DNA of 63,391 bases from Akkermansiaceae bacterium (GTDB lineage: Bacteria > Verrucomicrobiota > Verrucomicrobiia > Verrucomicrobiales > Akkermansiaceae), in NCBI GenBank assembly GCA_903827375.1, contig CAIKHZ010000252.1:1-63391 (forward strand). The letters are read 5' to 3'. The notes beneath the pieces were generated by a model. The model ran no database searches, was not told the origin of the DNA, and saw only the letters and a list, made by a program, of their open reading frames with translations. Of the stretch, positions 61,230 to 63,391 are shown piece after piece. The translations under genes were made by a program, and so were the position numbers. Positions within the stretch are counted from its first letter, which is position 1. The number at the start of each line of letters is the position of its first letter.

Positions 61230-63391
61230 ATGAAAACAACAAGTCAATATTCGTACAAATCCAATGCCCCGCCGCGCCAGATGCGCAAGGCACGCCGGGT
61301 CTTGGCGCTGGTGGCGCTCATCGCTGCCGGCTGGAACATGGCCATTTGCCCAGCTGCAGTCCCCCCCCCACCCAGTGAGCCTGCCGCCAGCGAGCAGGGC
61401 GTGCAGGTTCTCACCCGCGGACCGGTCCATGAGGCGTTTGCCGGCACGGTTGTCTTCAATCCGGAACCGGGCGTGGTGGTGCCCAAAGCCCCGCCCTCGG
61501 CCATTGAAGAGGTGCCGCCAGGAGAGCGCCCGGTAGGCAACAACGTCACCTGGATTCCCGGCTATTGGGCATGGGATGAAGAGCGGATCGACTTCCTGTG
61601 GGTTAGCGGCACGTGGCGTGCGCTGCCACCGGGTCGCCAGTGGATGGCAGGCTATTGGGGGCAGATTACCGATGGCTATCAGTGGACATCGGGCTATTGG
61701 GAGGATTCTGCGGTAGCGGAGACGACCTATTTGTCAGCTCCGCCGGCGACCGTGGAAGACGGACCGAATGTCGCGGCACCCTCAGCGGACTACCGTTGGA
61801 CGCCGGGCAATTGGATTTGGAATGTAGATCGTTTTGCGTGGGGGCCGGGATATTGGGCACGCGGCCGGGCTGACTGGGATTGGAGTCCCTCGCATTATGT
61901 GTGGACGCCTCGTGGATACATTTTCGTGAGTGGTTACTGGGATTACCCGGTTAGCAGGCGCGGTTCGCTTTTCGCTCCAGTGTATTTTGATTCAGGAGTC
62001 TATTCCCATGCAGGTTATGCCTATTCGCCATCGATCGCAATTGATTTGGCAGTGTTTGCCGAGGCACTTTTCCTACGGCCCCGCTACAATCACTATTATT
62101 TTGGGGATTACTATGACAATAGCTATCAGCAAAACGGATACTACTCCGCCTTCGCCTACCAAACCAGCGGCTCCGGCTATGACCCGATCTATTCCCAACA
62201 GCGCTGGTCCCATCGCCATGATTCGGGATGGAATACCAGCGTGGGAGTATCCTACCAATATCGTCGTGATCATATCAGCGCCAGGCCGCCGCGCACTTGG
62301 GCCGCCCAGCAAGCCGTCGCCAGCACGGCGAGCTTTAAGCAGAACCGCATGCTGGTTGCCACACCACTTGCCCAGATGGCCAGTGGGAAAAATAGCAGCG
62401 TGAGATACCAGGCAGTGACCAAGGGTGAAAGACAAGTGCTTTCCCAACGTGGCCAGCAAGTGGCATTGTCGAGTGACCAACGGCGTACGGCCGAAACCAA
62501 GGGTGGCGCCCGGCCCAATCTCAAACCCGGCGAACTCATGGCACCAAGTAAAGTCGAACACGCCCGCTCGCCGATTGTCGCCAAGGCCGCCAATCAGTTA
62601 GGCAAAGGCAACGCTCCACCGGCGGCCCTGCGCTCACCCAATCCTCAAGCTGTCGCCCAACCCCTCACCGATGCAGGGGCTCGTTTGCCAAAATCCGAAA
62701 CGACTCGTCCACAGCCAGGAGCACGCAAGGCTCCGGTGACACTCGGCGATAAGCCGGGCACACCGCAACCGCGTCAACCTGCAGCAGCCCCCGGTGATAA
62801 GCCGGTTGCGCCACAGCCGCGTCAGCCCGCAGTGAAGCCCGGTGATAAGCCGGTTGCGCCACAGCCGCGTCAGCCCGCAGTGAAGCCCGGTGATAAGCCG
62901 GTCACGCCCCAACCCCGCCAACCTGCGGCCCAGCCCGGGGATAAGCCGGTTGCACCACAGCCCCGCCAACCTGCGGCCGTGCCCGGGGATAAGCCGGTTG
63001 CACCACAGCCCCGCCAACCTGCGGCCGTGCCCCGGGAAAAGACGCCCCAGTCTCAACCGCGCCAACCTGCGGCCCAACCCCAACCTCAACCGCGCCAACC
63101 TGCGGCCCAACCCCAACCGCAACCGCGCCAACCTGCGGCCCAACCCCAGCCTCAACCGCGCCAACCTGCGGCCCAACCCCAGCCTCAACCGCGCCAACCT
63201 GCGGCCCAACCCCCACCGCAACCGCGCCAACCTGCGGCCCAACCCCAACCGCAACCGCGCCAACCTGCGGCCCAACCCCAGCCGCAACCGCGCCAACCTG
63301 CGGCCCAACCCCAGCCACAACCGCGCCAACCTGCGGCCCAACCCCCACCGCAACCGCGCCAACCTGCGGCCCAACCCCAACCGCAGCCGCG
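61230..63391 (+). CDS. exported GYW-repeat protein with proline-rich tandem-repeat tail (incomplete at window end)
   Basis: Open from ATG 61230 through the last base, at least 720 codons; no stop is reached. Signal segment near 22-43 (RVLALVALIAAGWNMAICPA). Residues about 105-260 contain repeated PGYWAWD, AGYW, SGYW, TPGNW, GPGYW units, the YxWxxGYW repeat seen in planctomycete and verrucomicrobial surface proteins. A Tyr-rich region follows, then from about residue 500 a disordered tail of GDKPVAPQPRQPA and finally 11-residue QPRQPAAQPQP repeats. It starts 10 bp after the hybrid kinase and is therefore under motif copy 14. A cell-wall-spanning or surface role is likely. Confidence 0.85.
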   Translation, partial: MKTTSQYSYKSNAPPRQMRKARRVLALVALIAAGWNMAICPAAVPPPPSEPAASEQGVQVLTRGPVHEAFAGTVVFNPEPGVVVPKAPPSAIEEVPPGERPVGNNVTWIPGYWAWDEERIDFLWVSGTWRALPPGRQWMAGYWGQITDGYQWTSGYWEDSAVAETTYLSAPPATVEDGPNVAAPSADYRWTPGNWIWNVDRFAWGPGYWARGRADWDWSPSHYVWTPRGYIFVSGYWDYPVSRRGSLFAPVYFDSGVYSHAGYAYSPSIAIDLAVFAEALFLRPRYNHYYFGDYYDNSYQQNGYYSAFAYQTSGSGYDPIYSQQRWSHRHDSGWNTSVGVSYQYRRDHISARPPRTWAAQQAVASTASFKQNRMLVATPLAQMASGKNSSVRYQAVTKGERQVLSQRGQQVALSSDQRRTAETKGGARPNLKPGELMAPSKVEHARSPIVAKAANQLGKGNAPPAALRSPNPQAVAQPLTDAGARLPKSETTRPQPGARKAPVTLGDKPGTPQPRQPAAAPGDKPVAPQPRQPAVKPGDKPVAPQPRQPAVKPGDKPVTPQPRQPAAQPGDKPVAPQPRQPAAVPGDKPVAPQPRQPAAVPREKTPQSQPRQPAAQPQPQPRQPAAQPQPQPRQPAAQPQPQPRQPAAQPQPQPRQPAAQPPPQPRQPAAQPQPQPRQPAAQPQPQPRQPAAQPQPQPRQPAAQPPPQPRQPAAQPQPQP
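62740..63391 (+). repeat. coding tandem repeats (48-bp then 33-bp units)
   Basis: About five units of roughly 48 bp encoding GDKPVAPQPRQPA with variations (62740-63030) are followed from about 63055 by about ten 33-bp units encoding QPRQPAAQPQP, continuing to the window edge. Units differ at a few synonymous or Q/P positions, indicating recent slippage or unequal exchange. Array length is prone to assembly error. Confidence 0.9.

Noticed and set aside
62634-63380. Long minus-strand frames rich in Leu/Arg/Gly or Gly/Val opposite the repeat tail
   Set aside because: They are the antisense reading of the 33-bp and 48-bp coding repeats; the plus-strand frame has a signal peptide, GYW repeats and continues through.
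62740-63391. Considered as a satellite or origin iteron array
   Set aside because: The unit lengths are multiples of three and keep one long reading frame with synonymous variation, so the array is coding.
1-63391. tRNA, rRNA, riboswitch and prophage signatures
   Set aside because: None was recognised by eye in intergenic regions; a covariance-model search would be needed to exclude small RNAs.

Overview
The window looks like a chromosomal segment of a Verrucomicrobiota bacterium. A PEP-CTERM sorted protein, a very large secreted autotransporter-repeat/LamG protein, a GH106-type rhamnosidase-like enzyme with an F5/8C domain and weak Shine-Dalgarno sequences all point that way. This is an inference from gene content; there is no rRNA in the window. 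No tRNA, rRNA, CRISPR array or intact insertion sequence was seen.

Layout. 0.3-10.3 kb is ordinary chromosome: glycoside hydrolase and sugar porter, a small AP2-like protein, rpoN behind a textbook -24/-12 promoter, typA/bipA, a secreted protein, trpC. 10.3-23.7 kb is an envelope/stress island: PEP-CTERM protein, a collapsed hybrid histidine kinase, a NarL-type response regulator, DUF3309, AI-2E transporter, outer-membrane barrel, cbpA/cbpM, a zinc-ribbon ABC exporter with a DUF1854 partner, an SbmA/YddA-like ABC transporter, entericidin and DUF883 genes. 24.1-41.9 kb is a polyketide locus: a leftward gene train (single-module reducing PKS, condensation protein, LolD/FtsX-type transporter, LolA-like carrier, amidase, TPR protein, di-haem cytochrome) with a divergent asnB. 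41.9-51.3 kb holds a second AI-2E gene, a MacAB-TolC-like efflux operon and an MCE (Mla-like) lipid transport operon. 51.6-63.4 kb holds the giant beta-strand-repeat protein, a CDF transporter, a PRC-barrel protein, a large CHASE3/PAS hybrid kinase and a GYW-repeat protein with a proline-rich tandem repeat that runs off the end.

The main discovery is a dyad motif, read towards the gene as GTAGGG-N4-ACCCCATAG, found at about fifteen places between 12 and 58 kb. Almost every copy sits upstream of a gene in one fixed orientation, and in most cases a -10-like hexamer follows at a constant distance (starting 38-40 nt after the first G), as expected for an activator operator replacing the -35 box. 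It precedes the PKS operon, both envelope transport operons, both small stress genes (entericidin, DUF883), DUF3309, the first AI-2E gene, the OM barrel, the cbpA operon, the ABC/DUF1854 pair, the PRC-barrel gene and the hybrid kinase itself. This defines a probable envelope-stress regulon that includes a polyketide pathway. The best candidate regulators in view are the NarL-type response regulator at 12.3 kb and the kinase at 58 kb.

The same island is littered with gene tails and fragments (hybrid kinase, NarX-type kinase, BrkB, Mg2+ P-type ATPase, AI-2E), several lying next to motif copies, suggesting repeated gain, duplication and loss of motif-controlled cassettes.
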